In this document: positions 1 through 11,891 of the stretch, piece after piece | Numbering within the stretch: position 1 is the first letter of the stretch | How the letters are laid out: every line of letters starts with the position of its first letter | From: Rutstroemia sp. NJR-2017a BVV2 | Lineage: Eukaryota; Ascomycota; Leotiomycetes; Helotiales; Rutstroemiaceae | Assembly (NCBI GenBank): GCA_002946415.1 | Contig: NJPS01000056.1 | Span: 62,001 to 126,000, forward strand | DNA length: 64,000 nt | Direction of reading: 5' to 3' | Translations under genes and position numbers: made by a program | Notes under the pieces: generated by a model | What the model saw: only the letters and a program-made list of their open reading frames with translations | Databases searched by the model: none | What the model was told of the DNA's origin: nothing

Positions 1-1398
1 GTGTGGCATCCATTAGTAGACCAGCGCATCCATCGTTCTGCTGCTCACGGAGAAGCCTGTAACCCTGCATAGCAGCCCCGTATACGACAGCCTGGTCGTT
101 TGAAAAGCCAATCGGTGCCAGAGCCTTTTTGCCGAAGTAAGATTCGAGCACCCTTTGGGCTTCTGCCATGTGCGAGGGATCACCGGACAGTACGATATCG
201 TCAACTTTGTTCATCTCAATTTTCGGTCCAGACAGAAGTAGTTCGACTAATTCGATGATTCTGTTCGGTGATAAAATGCTTTGCTGCTCCATCTTGGACA
301 TCTTCTTATCCCTCACCGTACCTAGCACTTCAAATACACCATGATCACTGGATACAAGGGACATTTCGGGCACCTTGTCCCCTGTATCATACACAATGTA
401 GATACCTTTGTGATTTTCCTGGTGTCCAACGTAGTTCTTGACGTCGAGACGGTGAGCTATGCCGACTGAAGTTGGCTTGCTGTGCATACGGACAGCCTCC
501 AGTCCTCCCATGACCACAACAGCTTTGGTCGCTTGTCTTTGTTTGTCAGCGAAGTTACTGGGAACGGCAATGACCGCATGACTAATTGTCGAGTTCAGGT
601 ATTCCTCCGCCGTTATTTTCTGGAAATAAAACCTCGGTGTCAGCAAAGTTGTAATAGGAGCCATTTGAAGAGTTTTAAGTATCGCATAAGTAAGTTATAT
701 TATATCGAAAGTGGCCCAAACCGGCGAAAAAGGATTAAGAAAATCCTAAGAGAGAAAATAAGAATCATATTATCAGAAGATACATACTAGATGCTGTAAT
801 ATCATGGCCGAGACTTCCTCTGGAGTGACGGTCTTGTCCTCTCCATTTGTATGTATCTTGATTTTAATTTGGCCATTTTGATCCACGACATCGTATGGCA
901 GCTCCTCGATTGCTTCTTGCACTTCAGGATGTGAAAAGCTTTGACCCACTAAACGTCTATAAGGCGCCGCTCAGCTACGAATCCCATACATGGAACACAT
1001 GCACTAACCTGACATCGTAAAGAGTGTTCTTAGGATTGTTAGAAGCTTGTGCCTTTGCTTCAAATCCTACTAGGGGTTCTCCATGGTCCGGAAAGGATAC
1101 ATAAGCCGGTATCACACTGCGGCCCTGCTTGTCTGAAATAATCTCAAAGACACCCTTACGGACCACACCCACTCGTGAATAGCCCTGCCCGAGATCGATT
1201 CCAATAACTACAATCATCAGTTGTTGGGAGGGCTGCAAATGAGGGAATATACGTACTGTGGGGACCGTATGCGAAACGTTGTTCTTGATATTTATTGTGT
1301 CGATGAAGGTTGAAAGCTGGTTTGATACAAACTGCGAGCAACAGTGCGGCAAGACACCCGAAACATGATATAAATATATTTCTCTTCAAAGAATACAT
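1..1398 (-). CDS. Degenerate ER-type Hsp70 (BiP/Kar2-like), 3' end outside window
   Basis: Four exons can be read: 1398-1257, 1207-1009, 956-788 and 619 to beyond base 1. The chosen ATG (1398) opens a signal-anchor segment (MYSLKRNIFISCFGCLAALL), so the protein should enter the ER; an in-frame ATG also exists at 1452. After intron 1 comes the Hsp70 nucleotide-binding start, GIDLGQGYSRVGV. The order of Hsp70 motifs is kept (PEEVSAMILQHL, HAVIAVPSNFADKQRQATKA, DDIVLSGDPS, AVVYGAAMQG), so family membership is secure. Key sites are altered: GIDLGTTYS has become GIDLGQGYS, the phosphate-2 loop reads VYDTGDKVPEMS instead of DLGGGTFDVS, and the third signature reads LSGDPSHM instead of LVGGSTRIP. 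About 100 residues of lobe II normally found between phosphate 2 and signature 3 are missing. It is probably not a normal ATPase chaperone; it may be a diverged paralogue or a decaying copy. Confidence 0.8.
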
Positions 1399-1683
1399 TA
1401 TATTTTGACCAAGTTCAACAATCGAATTGAAGTATATATAAAGATAAAACAATATATAATATCGACGATTATTAATATAGTTAAATAATATTTTTAATAT
1501 ATTCTTACTAATTAAATAAATAAGATTATAATAAATTAAATTTTTTTTTCTTATTTATAAACAACTAATATTATTTTGATTATAATAAGTAAAGAGGGTA
1601 TATTTAACGAAAGTAAAATATAAATATTGAACGCTTGATATTTCGGTAGTTGAAGATTAATAAGAAGCGAATTTCCCCACAAG
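1399..1683. other. Very AT-rich spacer between the RasGEF stop and the Hsp70-like start
   Basis: The stretch is dominated by A/T runs, especially about 1390-1570, where G+C is roughly one base in seven by eye. It must hold the promoter of the Hsp70-like gene and the 3' end of the RasGEF gene, both on the minus strand's transcription path. No gene is seen. Confidence 0.6.
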
Positions 1684-4600
1684 CTATTTATCTTTCTGAA
1701 ACCAAGGAAATTTCTTTTTCCCAGAATCCACTGCTCCGGAAGAGCTCTCAACCTGCAAACTGCGTTGATAGATATCCTAAAGTGGATTGTTAGTATCTGC
1801 CTGACATCAAAAAGTAGAGAAGGACTATAAGACAAACCTCGTCATCGGATGGCAGTAAGCACCCCAAAATAAGCTCCCGTGCAGCTGTGTTTTGGGTGAG
1901 ATTTGGATAAGGTGTAGTTTGACTCTTCATGATTGGTAGTATGACTTCCGACAAGACCTCGAACTTTTTCCAGTTGATCCTTTCCCCATTAGCCCCAACA
2001 AAGGTCCTGCTACCTTCCTCGGCCGAAACGAGGTCCCGTCGATGCAAAGGGATAAAAGGGATACGTGGCAAAGGAGAGTTTTCCCAAGCTAGGCGGTACG
2101 CAAAGTGACTTTTCTGCGTGCCCATCAACAATACAAGACGAGCGAAGCGTTTCTGTGTCTCCGCCGGCACCAGGGCCCGAGTTTGTGCAAGACGATGTAT
2201 CGCAGTACCATTTATTCCGGCCAGAACAGCTGCAAGACCATTATAGTTGTTGAGCTGTCGTAACTTCAAGGCGATTAACATGAACTTTTCCAACATTTGG
2301 GCTCTATGCTTAGCCTTGTCTCGTATTAGGATCATCATTGAGACCCATTTCGCAACATGGTTAAAATGATCGATCATACGATTGACATTCGCAAGACTCT
2401 TGCATTTCTCTTTTTGATTCAGGGAAAGACTGACGTGTCGAACTAAGTCTCTAAGCCGTATAGACGAGAACATGATCCAGTCAATCCTAGTCATTTCATC
2501 TGCAACATCGTCGTCACTTGTGTCCATAAATATATGAAACCTCATTTTCGTGGGCTGGTAAGTGGACGTTGGTAACATTTTTGCAGCTTCTCGCTCGTAG
2601 TCCTCCACAGTGAGGAATGATGGAATCGCAGAATGAGATGGAGATGATGGGCGTGCCGAAATAGATGAACCTCCTCGGGAATCCTTTGGCTCTATCTCTT
2701 CGCCAACCTCCTCATCCGGCACCAGAGTAGTCACATCAGTTTCGTACCCCCCCTTAGACCCTGTTCTGGTAGCGATAGGCGATGATGGAGCGGATTCATG
2801 GGTTTTCGCCAATTCATTCTCCATATCAGCATCCGTTCGCGCCCAGCCAGTATCATCATCTTCAACTACGCGTGATGACAATTGAGTCCTCATTTCTTGT
2901 GCAGCAGCAGCAAACACAGGATCAGCAGCTAACTGGTTGATGAAGCTGTCAAGTTTACGACTCGTGAGGTGGCTGGCAAAATCTCCAGGATAACTTGACA
3001 CCCATCTAGCGACAACTGTTATTATACGCAACTGGGTAGTTGTTCGCGTAAGGTAGTGTATGTTCTTGTCATCTGCCAAGCGACGCAGGCGGTCTAAGAT
3101 GGCGTCAAAGAGCTCGCCAGGGGCGGCAAATTTTCGATACAAACACAGAAATATTTCAGAAAAGTTGGCGTCGGCCCTCGACATGTTCTGTGCAAGGAGT
3201 CGATCAACCAATTCGTCAAAGGTCACACCGGCAACCTTAGCAGGCTTATCAAAAAATGTATCATCACTACGCTGGAGGAGAGGGATATCGTCGGAATATC
3301 GATATGAAGAATCTGCATCGGATTCCTCAATGTCGAGAAAAGTGTTAGTGTCAAAGATTCCAGTACCGGGAGACGATAGGGCTGAATGTACCTTTTGGCC
3401 AAGCGGCAACCTGAGCGAGGAACCAGAAGTGTCCAGAACAGTATCGCTACGAAACGCCGGATGAGAAGAAAGAGGAGGAGCATCATGAGGATCTGGCATC
3501 ATGATCTGATGGTGCAAGTTCGTCCGGCCGTTAGGTCGCGACAAGGGGGGAGGCCCACCTCGAGTATTTGATGGCGGGGAAGGAAGATCGCGCCTTAGAG
3601 AGAACTCGGAGCTCGCACGACTGTGCTTTGATTGTTGACTAAGAGGTCTCGGTATTGCAGCTTCAGCCAGTTTCTCAATATTTGCAGACGAGGTAGCTCG
3701 ACGGCGGGGTCCTTGAACTTCTATTGGGGTTGTAGTAGCTAGTATACCTGGTAAGCTCGTCTCTGAAATATGATAGCGAAGAAAAATGGTAATTTGGCGT
3801 TATTCGGATAGATCCAGCCCTACTAGCCACCTTATGTGGTGTGCCATTTAATCATATTCGATTGATAGCTACGGTCGCGGCTAAGACATGAACTTTCTAG
3901 GAAATCGAGCGACAACTTACTATTTCTGCTTGCCATCACAGCCCGAAGCATAGAAGACAAGCAAAGTCTTGCACTTTCGGGTACGTTCGATGCGGTTTTG
4001 ACAGCCTCGACACAAGACATGCAGGCTGCCTCGATACTCTCGACGTTCAATTGGCGAGTGTTTTCAGGATTGTCGCATTTACATGAGACAAGGATAGTGG
4101 GAAGGGATGAGTTTACCAATGCGTCTTCAACCATCAGCATTTGTCTGCCAGTAGAGTTCATGCAATGTAGATCACTCACTCAATGTTTGTGGCAGCTCCG
4201 CAATACTCTCCCTATTCATAACATCATATAGTAGCAGCGCCCCATCCATGCGCGGGACAATGTGTCCATTCATCTGCTTCGGCCATTGAATCTGGCGATC
4301 AGGATTGATGTCGAAGGATTCCAAATCAAGTTCAATCAAGCTGACTGTATAGGCCACATTATCCACAGACATGCGGAGACTAGAAGTGATAGATGTTGGC
4401 AGTGCGCGCAGACCCAGTGCCCGTTGTATTAGAGTGCTCTTTCCCACGCCGTTGCTCCCAATCACCGCGACGTTTATGTCTGCCATCCCGCTTCTTGATT
4501 GAGGCTGTAAAGGCAGACGTTAGTAACTTGTGCGCGCTCGTTGATTGGGCAAGCGAGGAGGAAAAGGAGGACGTACAGGTATGTTAACAGAGTGGTCTAC

Positions 4601-5041
4601 AGACGGTCTTTTGTTGGATCGTGGTGGGGGATCCTTGAACACGCCGTCATTGTGCGAATGTTCCTCGTACGTCGCTGATCTCAATTCTCGTGCCAATGAA
4701 ACAGAATGCGGCGATTGGTAGTTCCGGAAGAACGGGTCGTCTTTTATGGATGCCACTGAATCGCGATAGCTGCGCCCGTCTGAATCGTCTTCTCCCGCCG
4801 TCGAAAATTTTGGGTCTACAATGCCGCCAGTGGTGAGAGGAGCCGAGGATGTCCGCGAACCCAGGCCAGGACGCGTGCGCAGGCCAGTGGTTGTTGGTAT
4901 AGATGGAGGAGAAACAGATAAGGTTCGAGGACTTCGCTGAGCTCGATGGGACTCTGTTCGCAGGGGATTTGTAGATAGGGTGCGCTTTGAAACGGTGCGT
5001 TTTGGAAAAGCACCACCCTCATCCATGGTTGTGGATATCAT
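1684..5041 (-). CDS. Ras guanine nucleotide exchange factor with fused N-terminal Ras-like P-loop domain
   Basis: Five exons (5041-4577, 4504-4180, 4124-3921, 3762-1838, 1776-1684) give 1003 codons in frame. Residues 1-155 are a Ser/Pro/Arg-rich, probably disordered tail. About 160-310 form a small-GTPase-like domain with P-loop GSNGVGKST (about 171-179) and a G4 motif SCKCD (about 277-281). A clear DxxG switch II is not seen; the segment reads LIELDLESFDI. A second disordered linker leads to a RasGEF N-terminal motif (TFDELVDRLL, about 510) and the Cdc25-type catalytic domain (about 750-970; ANVNRMIDHFNHVAKWV, KLRQLNNYNGLAAVLAGIN). It should activate a Ras-family GTPase at membranes. Intron 2 is placed to give PQTLNALVNSSLP before SCKCD, and the last intron has a weak GTTTGT donor. 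Start could also be the ATG at 5026. Confidence 0.85.
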
Positions 5042-5471
5042 TTAATATCGGAACTGTACCATGCCTTCAAGCATCCGTAGCCGTATCGAGTCGCGACTCG
5101 CACGTCGTTTTTCTACCGCTACCCGAGGAATCTTAATCCTAACCCTTAAGCCTTAGCCCTTAACCGTTAATCCTTGGAGTCTGGAGATGTGGTGAGGTTG
5201 TTGTCCCTGTCGCAATCCGCAATCGATTACGGAAGGATAGAGGGTTGAAACCTTTTCTGGCGGTACCCTGTCAAGATTTATCGGTAAGCCGCATGAATAG
5301 TGGGTGTAGATTGCGGATTGTAACATGCTGCGGAGATCAGAGGAGCAGGAGCATGTTTGGGGCTTCCGGTGTGATGGAGTTGAGTAAGAGGCAAAGATTG
5401 TCAGACAGGATCCCACCCGGGCGTTTGAGCCACGGCCAAGGCTCGAGATTGTGCGACGAATCTGGCAGTGT

Positions 5472-5512
5472 GTGGTGCAGTGGAGCAGTGGAGCAGTGGT
5501 GCAGTGGTGCAG
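5472..5512. repeat. Tandem 8-mer TGGWGCAG, about 5 copies
   Basis: Five consecutive units of TGGTGCAG or TGGAGCAG are visible directly in the sequence. Confidence 0.8.
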
Positions 5513-5730
5513 CGGAGGGAGAGAGCGAGAGTCAGAGGGGCGAGGGAGGGGGCGCAACTTCGCAAGCAGAGGCAGACGGAGTGGTAGACGGTAGAGAGAC
5601 GAGCTGCGATGTCCTCGTTCGTATGGTACCCACAACTCTCTTCACTCTAGACGTACGGAGTACACAGACTGCAGAGCCGACAAATGCATTAGCGACAACG
5701 AACACGCGAGAGAACAAAGTGTTGGTTTTG

Positions 5731-5765
5731 AGTCTTGAGTCGTGAGTCGTGAGTCTTGAGTCTTT
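5731..5765. repeat. Tandem 7-mer AGTCKTG, about 5 copies
   Basis: Units AGTCTTG and AGTCGTG alternate directly next to each other. Confidence 0.8.
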
Positions 5766-6511
5766 GACAGTAGTTGAATTGCAAATACAAGAGCGGAAGC
5801 ACGTTCCGTACTGGGTGAGCTGGATTGTAATTTGGATGTAATTGCTTCTTTCCCGGAAGCGACCTCGAGGCTCGAATGGAATGGCTTGACTGGACCACAT
5901 GAAGTAAGGTATCGTGCTTGTTGGTCTGATAAATTATAATCCGATTGAGCCTCGCGGCCACCCTCCACCTCCCCAACAGACGCATTCCTACGATAGTACG
6001 AGTAGTCTCCTCATCCAATGCTCCGTGCCTGCCATGCCATGCCATGCCAACTGGTATCTGAGTGGGCGATCTTGCAAGCTGAGAAAACCAATTTTGGAAA
6101 CCGAGATGCTACTCTCCCTCTACCTGGTTGCAGCACGCTTTGTACGAACGCGGATACTAGCTACGCCTCTACGAGGTACTTCTGCACGACAACATGGTCG
6201 CCCGGCTTCCCCTCCAACGCCATCACCAATGTCTACTCCGTAGGGAGCAGACGACAATTGTGCAGATGCTTTATTTATCCAGCAACAATCCAAACACCCT
6301 CACTCCTTACCTAGCACGCTTGGCCCAGTTAGAATATTCCTCCAAAGCTGTCTCATCAAGTGACCCCTTTAGCAATCACGCTGCTCTCGATTTGATTCGT
6401 GCTGAGCTATGAAGCGGCGGTTACTATGCCTATACCAGATCCACAGCAGGGTTTCCCCGCAAGTTCGGCCTTTTTGCTACGATGATGCACAAGCAGGCTG
6501 AATTTTCGCAC

Positions 6512-6547
6512 TTTTGCATTTTTGCATTTTGCATTTTGCATTTTTCT
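6512..6547. repeat. TTTTGCAT-type tandem repeat
   Basis: Four to five TTTTGCA(T) units of slightly variable length follow one another. Confidence 0.75.
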
Positions 6548-7533
6548 ATTTCTTGGGCGATCCGCCCAATCTACGCGATACTTCGGACGAGGGGCGAGCG
6601 GCGAGCGGCGAGAGACAATGTCTAAGGAAACAGTGCATCGAATCCTCGTCAGCCCAACGCTTGACGTTCCATCACGCTTCCAGACCCTCATTATCCATTT
6701 CGGAATTCAATAATTAGATGACCGCCATCTCTCGGTTTGATTCACCAGCCAAGCTCTGGTAATATCCCGCTTTGGACCCCTCATGCTACGTACATCCTCC
6801 AAAGCATGAAATACTCTCGATGTGTAAGGTACGGCGTAGGGATGCAGGTCATGCTTTTCAACGGCTGTTCGGCCCTATTAATCTAGAACGACATCATAAT
6901 TTCAGCTTTTCTACTACGTACGATGGATAAAGCAAGGTATGAAAAGTATTGTATTAATATTTACTGGGAGCTCCGATACTGGTGAAAGGTACAAGTACTT
7001 ATAACAACAGCCATCTTGGCTCCTATCTGCGTTTCTTTGAAAACCTTGCTGCCTGTGTTTCGTTGCATCCAAGAATCCTTCCAACCGTTAAAAACCACCT
7101 TGCAAGGGCAAAGTAAGCGCCCCAGAATCCCGCCCACCTCCACAAGACGTCTTATTGAAGTCAATTAAGCCTCCCGTGACTAGGAATCGAGGCGATACCT
7201 TGTACACCTCCTGGCAAGCAATCTGTCACACGGATGTCCCACCCTTGAAATAAGTATTGCTTGCCCAATCTGTACATACAGGAATCCGCCTCAACCTGCT
7301 TTTGGACTCGCGGCAGCGCCCAATTCATACCAACCATACTACACGACTCTGCACAGCAGTTTTTGTACATTGCGATTCCTTCTTATTTAGGAAAGACTGC
7401 TTGTGTTCATTGCTCGCTTTTGAAACCCTCTGTTGTGGCTTGTGTCATGTACTGAGATACTTGCGTCCAACAGAATCGTGAAGTGTCTTAGTCTTCGCTG
7501 GGCTTGGTATATAGAAGACACCACAGGCCCCAG

Positions 7534-8436
7534 ATGGCCTCATTAGCTGTTAAGATTCCCAATGTGGAGAGACCTAAAGTAAGTAAAGGCACCAGGGCGA
7601 AAGCTGCACCGGCATTGATTGCTAATAGGAAACAGCTCAAACCACAAAGAAACATGACGCACCCACATCGAGAATCGAAAGCACATAGCCATCGGAGTCG
7701 AAGCAAGAAACGTCAACCTTTAGACCCTGAGGACCTAAGCCGTCGCTTAGCACTGCATCTGAGCGAGCAGCGTCGCGTTGCACGAGCAAGAGCGACCGAG
7801 GAACATGTTCCATATCACCACGTACCGCAGGTGGCAGCGGTAGATTTTGAATCAACTGCAACTCCAGAAAAAATGGGCCAGATTCACAAGTTGGCACAAC
7901 CCGCATTGAAAAGTCTCGAAATACTTCGTTTCGGTGAAAAGCCAGCTACGCCCCTTCAGAACCCAAAGGCTATGAACCTTGCAACAGTAGATAGGCACCA
8001 TGTTAGAAATCGAAATCAACACCGGTGGACAACTGCTCTCGAGCGTGCTGCAGAGCTAGACGATGAAAGGGATATTTATCGATTTCCACGGCGAACATTT
8101 GAAACCGAAATCAGTTCTTCGGTGCATCGGACCCGGCAAATGTCACGCCCTTTGAGCCTGGGGGATATGCTCTGGGAAAGAGAAGCAGAAAATCCCGAAG
8201 AAAGAAAACGAGATCGAAATGATCGTCAGGATTGGTCGCAGAGAGACGAAGACGAGGTCAAGGTAAGGCGGAAGATGAGAGATCTTGTTACTCCTCTGCT
8301 AGCTTTAACGACCAAGAAGAGTAAAGGGCAGGAGAACGGAACCATTATGGCAGTGGGTCTGGTTGCAGCGAAAGAAGGGCGTAATGTAAGGAGCGCGAGT
8401 TTCTTAGCTCGATTCAGACGTCGGGCTCTATCCTAA
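7534..8436 (+). CDS. Unknown basic protein (300 aa)
   Basis: A single open frame runs from the first ATG (MASLAVKIPNVERPK) to the stop at 8436. An upstream in-frame TTG at 7504 is not used. The protein is rich in Arg, Lys, Glu and His (HSHRSRSKKRQ, ENPEERKRDRNDRQDWS) and looks mostly disordered, with a more structured centre (PEKMGQIHKLAQPALKSLEI). There is no signal peptide or membrane segment. The composition would suit a nuclear or RNA-associated protein, but this is only inference. I do not recognise the family. It converges with the HIT1-type gene downstream. Confidence 0.55.
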   Translation: MASLAVKIPNVERPKVSKGTRAKAAPALIANRKQLKPQRNMTHPHRESKAHSHRSRSKKRQPLDPEDLSRRLALHLSEQRRVARARATEEHVPYHHVPQVAAVDFESTATPEKMGQIHKLAQPALKSLEILRFGEKPATPLQNPKAMNLATVDRHHVRNRNQHRWTTALERAAELDDERDIYRFPRRTFETEISSSVHRTRQMSRPLSLGDMLWEREAENPEERKRDRNDRQDWSQRDEDEVKVRRKMRDLVTPLLALTTKKSKGQENGTIMAVGLVAAKEGRNVRSASFLARFRRRALS

Positions 8437-8740
8437 CCAATGTAGACCCCACTCCATAGGACAATAAGCTTCTTCCTCGGATTTTCTGTCCTGTTATTGT
8501 GCATGTGGTTCATCTCGTAAAATAGGTAGGTGTACGGCATCCAACATCAGCTTAAAGATGCATATACATCAAACTTTGCTAGGGTAGATCAGAATTTCAT
8601 ATTCCGAAACATTTTCAGGTGGAAACAAGTATAAGAGCTCACCTAGCTTCCAACTGCATACCGCCTTGATGTGGGCATATACGCCGTCCAACCATCCTTA
8701 TCTAATCCAATTCCTCCATAGCAAGTTGAGAAGCTTCATT

Positions 8741-9540
8741 TTACCGTTTCTCAATTTGTAAAAGTAGTTGAATTACCCTTGCGTTCTCTTCATCCAATTC
8801 TCGCTGCACCATATCTGACGCGTCGCAGCCCTCCTCACCAGAAAGAATCCGCAGAACGAGCCTTGAATATTCCCGGACAGCCTCTCCCTCTTTCCCGTAC
8901 ACGGATCTTGCCCGTTGTAAGGCCTTGATCCCGTTCTCCATGCCCCGATCTTGATTCCATTGCTCCATCCCTCTAGGCTTGCGGAACCCGTGTATTTGCC
9001 CGTTATTTGCATTTTGACTGTGGAGAGGGCGAAGTGTTGCAGCATTAATTTCATCCAATTGTGCATTGAGACCAGGATATAACTCGAATAAGCTTTTCAA
9101 TTCTTTTGAATTTTCCAAAGCTGCAAACGGTCCCTTGGAGCCGGCAGCAGCGACTGTCCCTGCTGCAGGTATGCATGCCGAGGTCGGCACGCGTGAGGGT
9201 GGTACTTCGTTGGTTGAGGATACTGCTAAGCTTGATTCCGCTTCGACGGCTGGATGTGTAGCTTTATGTATAGTCGAGCAATTAACAGAACAGCTGAATC
9301 AAACAGTTAACAAGTTTTGGTACCCTCGGCGCTTCAGAAGCCAGCCACTTACTATGGAAGAAAGCAGCGAGTACATTTATATTTAGAGGGTTGCTGCTTG
9401 CAGACCTCACATAATTTGGCGTTTGAATCTTTGGCTTTCGTGGGTGTAGAATTAGTCGAGTTCGCAGTGTCCCTGACAACCTCAGCTCCCACCGTCTTAT
9501 CGAACTCCGTCTCTTCCTCCATGATTTGAACAACGGCCAT
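8741..9540 (-). CDS. HIT1: HIT-type zinc finger protein, likely snoRNP assembly factor Hit1/ZNHIT3
   Basis: Two exons (9540-9353 and 9293-8741) encode 246 residues. Splicing at GTAAGT restores the HIT zinc finger, LCEVCKQQPSKYKCTRC followed by LPYCSVNCSTIHKATH, with the expected Cys/His ligand pattern at about residues 41-75. The C-terminal half (LKSLFELYPGLNAQLDEI, RELDEENARVIQLLL) is helical and acidic-basic mixed. Hit1/ZNHIT3 proteins help stabilise Rsa1 and assemble box C/D snoRNPs; assignment to Hit1 rather than another HIT-finger protein rests on the N-terminal finger and size. It is transcribed divergently from NFU1, about 600 bases away. Confidence 0.75.
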
Positions 9541-10137
9541 TTTGTCTCAGGAAAGAGCTTGTTCTGAAGGCTGGTATCTGGCGCAAAGAGTCTCCGATAG
9601 AAAGCTTGGAAGGAAAGCAAGAATGTAGCGCCTGCGCCTTTAAAGAAGACGCACTGCAAGAGAAGCAATCCTATTAACGATACCACATACGAGTATTATC
9701 TAAAACAGCCTGATCGATTGGTAACCAGAAGATATGTGCGATATGATAGTGAGGAATGAAGTGAGGTCGAATTTGTATCGTGAAAGTCACTGCCATGGCT
9801 GTTATTCTTTATGGGAGAACGATTTTCCAACCTTTCAAAAACTATTCGGCATAATTCACTTATCGTAGATTTTGGCGGGAGAGAGCATTGATCAAATATT
9901 ATCCAATCAAGCACCAGAGAATGAACATTGGTGCGTCATTGCTGATTAATAAACCTTTGTAAGCCATCAATTGAGGCAAAGAAGCAGTTCCGTAAGAGAG
10001 ACGTACAAACGCAATTACGAGAAACTAAGTTAATTTCCACCAGAATCTTGAAACTATCGCATCGTTTGTATGGCGACTCTGCCAAGATACTGTGAACGAT
10101 TGTTTTAAGAGGTAGATACGTTCTTATTTTCGAAGGT
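9541..10137. promoter_or_regulatory. Divergent intergenic region, HIT1-like / NFU1
   Basis: 597 bases separate two divergent starts, so both promoters should lie here. No conserved element could be named by eye, and no additional gene is supported. Confidence 0.5.
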
Positions 10138-11173
10138 ATGAACTGCTTGAAATCCGCGATGGCGTCGAGAAAGACCGCACAAGAAGCGAAGTCTTTTCTA
10201 ACTCGAAGTCGACCTGGAGGAGCATCGTTCATTTGGCAACCTAGAGTTTCAGCGAGATGCGTGCATCAGAGTACGCGTCTGCCTGCGATGGCAGCCTCGA
10301 ATTCGAGAACGAGACCGACTCTCCAACCCTTTCATCAACCGTCCAACATGCTCAAACCTGCGTCGATTGGTGGCAGTCGCAGTATTTTCATCCAAACGGA
10401 GGATACGCCAAATCCCGACGCCCTCAAGTTTCTCCCCAATCATCCGATCTTACCACCTAACTTATCCTCGCCATTCATCGAATATCTCAATCCCAGGTCT
10501 ACACTCGCGCCGCCTCACCCATCACCTTTAGCAGCGCAACTCATGAACATTGATGGCATCAAATCTGTCTTCTATGGCGCAGATTTCATTACTGTCACAA
10601 AGGCGGAGGATGCCAACTGGGCACACATTAAGCCAGAGGTTTTCAGTCTCATAACCGAAGCTGTCACTTCCGGTGCACAAATTGTAACAACCGTGGAAAG
10701 TTCTGGGGCACACGGCGAAGAGGAAGAAGATAGCTTGAGCTATAACGAAAACGATAGTGAGGTTGTAGGAATGATAAAAGAACTATTAGAGACCCGGATA
10801 AGGCCGGCGATTCAGGAGGATGGGGGAGACATTGATTATCGAGGCTTCGAAGACGGTATGGTTTTGTTGAAACTCCGAGGAGCATGTCGAACTTGTGATT
10901 CAAGCACGGTCACATTGAAGAATGGTATTGAGGGAATGCTTATGCATTATGTAAGTCTCCCAAAACGACAAATGACCATCCCGCTGTGCGGCAGGAAGTT
11001 AACCAGGAATGCAGATTGAAGAAGTGAAAGGCGTTGTACAAGTTATGGATGAAGAAGAGGAAGTAGCCATGCGAGAGTTTGCTAAATTCGAGGAGAAACT
11101 GAGACAACAGAAGGGCCCTGACGCAACTGCATCCACGGTAGGGAAAGGCAGCTTGGATACTGTGCCTGGTTAA
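10138..11173 (+). CDS. NFU1: Mitochondrial iron-sulfur scaffold/carrier Nfu1
   Basis: Two exons (10138-10950, 11015-11173) give 323 residues. The first about 80 residues are basic and Ser/Thr-rich, as expected for a mitochondrial presequence. The Nfu N-terminal domain follows (SIFIQTEDTPNPDALKF, through VFYGADFITVTK). The C-terminal NifU domain carries the cluster-binding CxxC in LRGACRTCDSSTVTLK. The intron is placed so that MLMHY joins IEEVKGVVQV, giving the usual end of the domain and an acidic tail. Nfu1 delivers 4Fe-4S clusters to mitochondrial targets such as lipoate synthase and complex II. A second ATG at 10288 (MAASNSRTR) is a possible but less likely start. Confidence 0.93.
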
Positions 11174-11844
11174 GCCACTGCACTCCTGATATCTCAAATT
11201 GTGGTCCAGCAGCATCGCTGGCGTGATCGCAGCAATGCAGCGAATCAACTGCGCACTGTAACTTTGTTTCACAGCGTTTGATAATATCCATATGAATTCT
11301 TGTGCAGCATTGCTTTTGTTCCTTCAACTTGCTATCTGCAGATGCTGGCTTTTTGGCAGACCCCCTTGATACTTGGTGCATGCTGCGAGGCAATTGAGGC
11401 GTACATTATAATTGCCCATTATTGGTTGATATTGTGGGGTCCTCTCCGCAAAGGGTAAGGAGTGGGGATAGGATAACTTCCGACGAATTAAAATTGAATG
11501 CATAGCTGCGCAGGATCTTGGCGGCTTTGGCGACTTACGGATGCCGGTGTGTGTTGAGCAGACGCCCAAGCAATTAACGAGGCCGGGCTGAATTCTGTAG
11601 CTACTGATAAGATTGTGTCGTGAGCAAAGAGGAGTGGTTGGCTGCTCGGCTGCTCGTGGTGATGGCGGCCCAATCCATTGTGCAGGACTCGAGTAGGATG
11701 TTTAAAGTCTGTTCTCGGCTCGGCAATGGTTGCACAGGCTCAATTTCCCCGCGATCGACGGTCTAGACGTTTCATGGAAGTGGGAAGTCTTACCGATTCC
11801 GAATGGCAGCAAAGTACAAGCACGGGACGCCGCTTTTGTCGCGG

Positions 11845-11891
11845 ATGGGGAGAGGGGAAGAGGGGAGGGGAGGAGGGGAGGAGGGGGAAGG
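11845..11891. repeat. GGGGA/GGA purine-rich tract
   Basis: About 45 bases consist almost only of G and A, with GGGGAGAGGGGA-like units. Low complexity; no function assigned. Confidence 0.6.

Larger units (their letters stand above)
5042..7533. other. 2.5 kb without a supportable gene; several short tandem repeats
   Basis: This stretch lies between the RasGEF start and the next plus-strand gene. Open frames up to 166 codons exist on both strands, but they overlap in low-complexity sequence and match no family I know. It contains four small tandem arrays listed separately, plus a short CATGC run near 6030-6050. It must include the RasGEF promoter. Confidence 0.5.

Noticed and set aside
5245..5745. 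166-codon plus frame in the RasGEF upstream region
   Set aside because: Runs through low-complexity TGGWGCAG repeats, lies antisense to equally long frames, and resembles no family.
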